NCBI GenBank assembly: GCA_029933565.1
Contig: JAOZNY010000038.1
Span: 1 to 13,505 of the forward strand
Origin: Bacteroidales bacterium
GTDB taxonomy: Bacteria > Bacteroidota > Bacteroidia > Bacteroidales > F082
DNA: 13,505 nucleotides
Direction: 5' to 3'
The position numbers and the translations under genes are program-made. Of this stretch, positions 13,504 through 13,505 are shown one piece after another (the stretch's first letter is position 1; every line of letters begins with the position of its first letter). The notes below the pieces were generated by a model, which saw only the letters and a program-made list of their open reading frames with translations, was not told the origin of the DNA and did not search any database.

Positions 13504-13505
13504 AA

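Noticed and set aside
1..13505. Defence, secretion-toxin, phage or transposon cassette
   Set aside because: No nuclease, helicase, integrase, transposase, toxin/antitoxin or phage-structural signatures were seen in any intact frame, and composition is even across the window.

Overview
The window looks like chromosomal DNA of a Bacteroidota bacterium, probably of the Bacteroidales/Marinilabiliales kind; I cannot place it more precisely. The pointers are an AT-rich sequence, perfect TAnnTTTG -7 promoter elements, no Shine-Dalgarno sequences ahead of starts, an overlapping lpxK/purine-nucleoside-phosphorylase pair, an OmpP1/FadL-like outer-membrane protein, a lipoprotein, and an archaeal/eukaryotic-type prolyl-tRNA synthetase. 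Coding density is high and every complete reading frame is intact. No intergenic stretch exceeds about 220 bases.

Layout: (1) 1-2387, minus strand: lpxK, a class II purine nucleoside phosphorylase and lpxH (cut by the left edge) form one likely operon. Two of the three belong to lipid A synthesis. (2) 2607-4496, plus strand: a Nif3/DUF34 metal protein and a coiled-coil C4 zinc-ribbon protein, closed by a strong intrinsic terminator. (3) 4592-6097, plus strand: an exported helical-repeat (TPR-like) protein. Its GTG start and promoter lie immediately behind that terminator. (4) 6146-9140, minus strand: a very low-complexity lipoprotein followed by an OmpP1/FadL-type beta-barrel, probably one envelope unit. 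(5) 9228-10697, plus strand: proS. (6) 10766-12043, minus strand: glyA, converging on proS across a shared bidirectional terminator. (7) 12265-13503, plus strand: an M16 zinc protease, complete and ending two bases before the window edge.

How the genes fit together: most are housekeeping (lipid A, purine salvage, translation, one-carbon metabolism). Envelope genes recur: lpxK/lpxH, the secreted repeat protein, the lipoprotein/OmpP1 pair and possibly the M16 protease. I found no CRISPR array, tRNA, rRNA, transposon, integrase or defence-type cassette.

I do not see a clear undescribed system. The least explained object is the Tyr/Gly/Trp-rich then Ser/Thr/Arg-rich lipoprotein with its outer-membrane partner. 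Several short perfect dyads sit on promoters or start codons (lpxK, proS, M16 gene) and are candidate operators, but none is proven by sequence alone.
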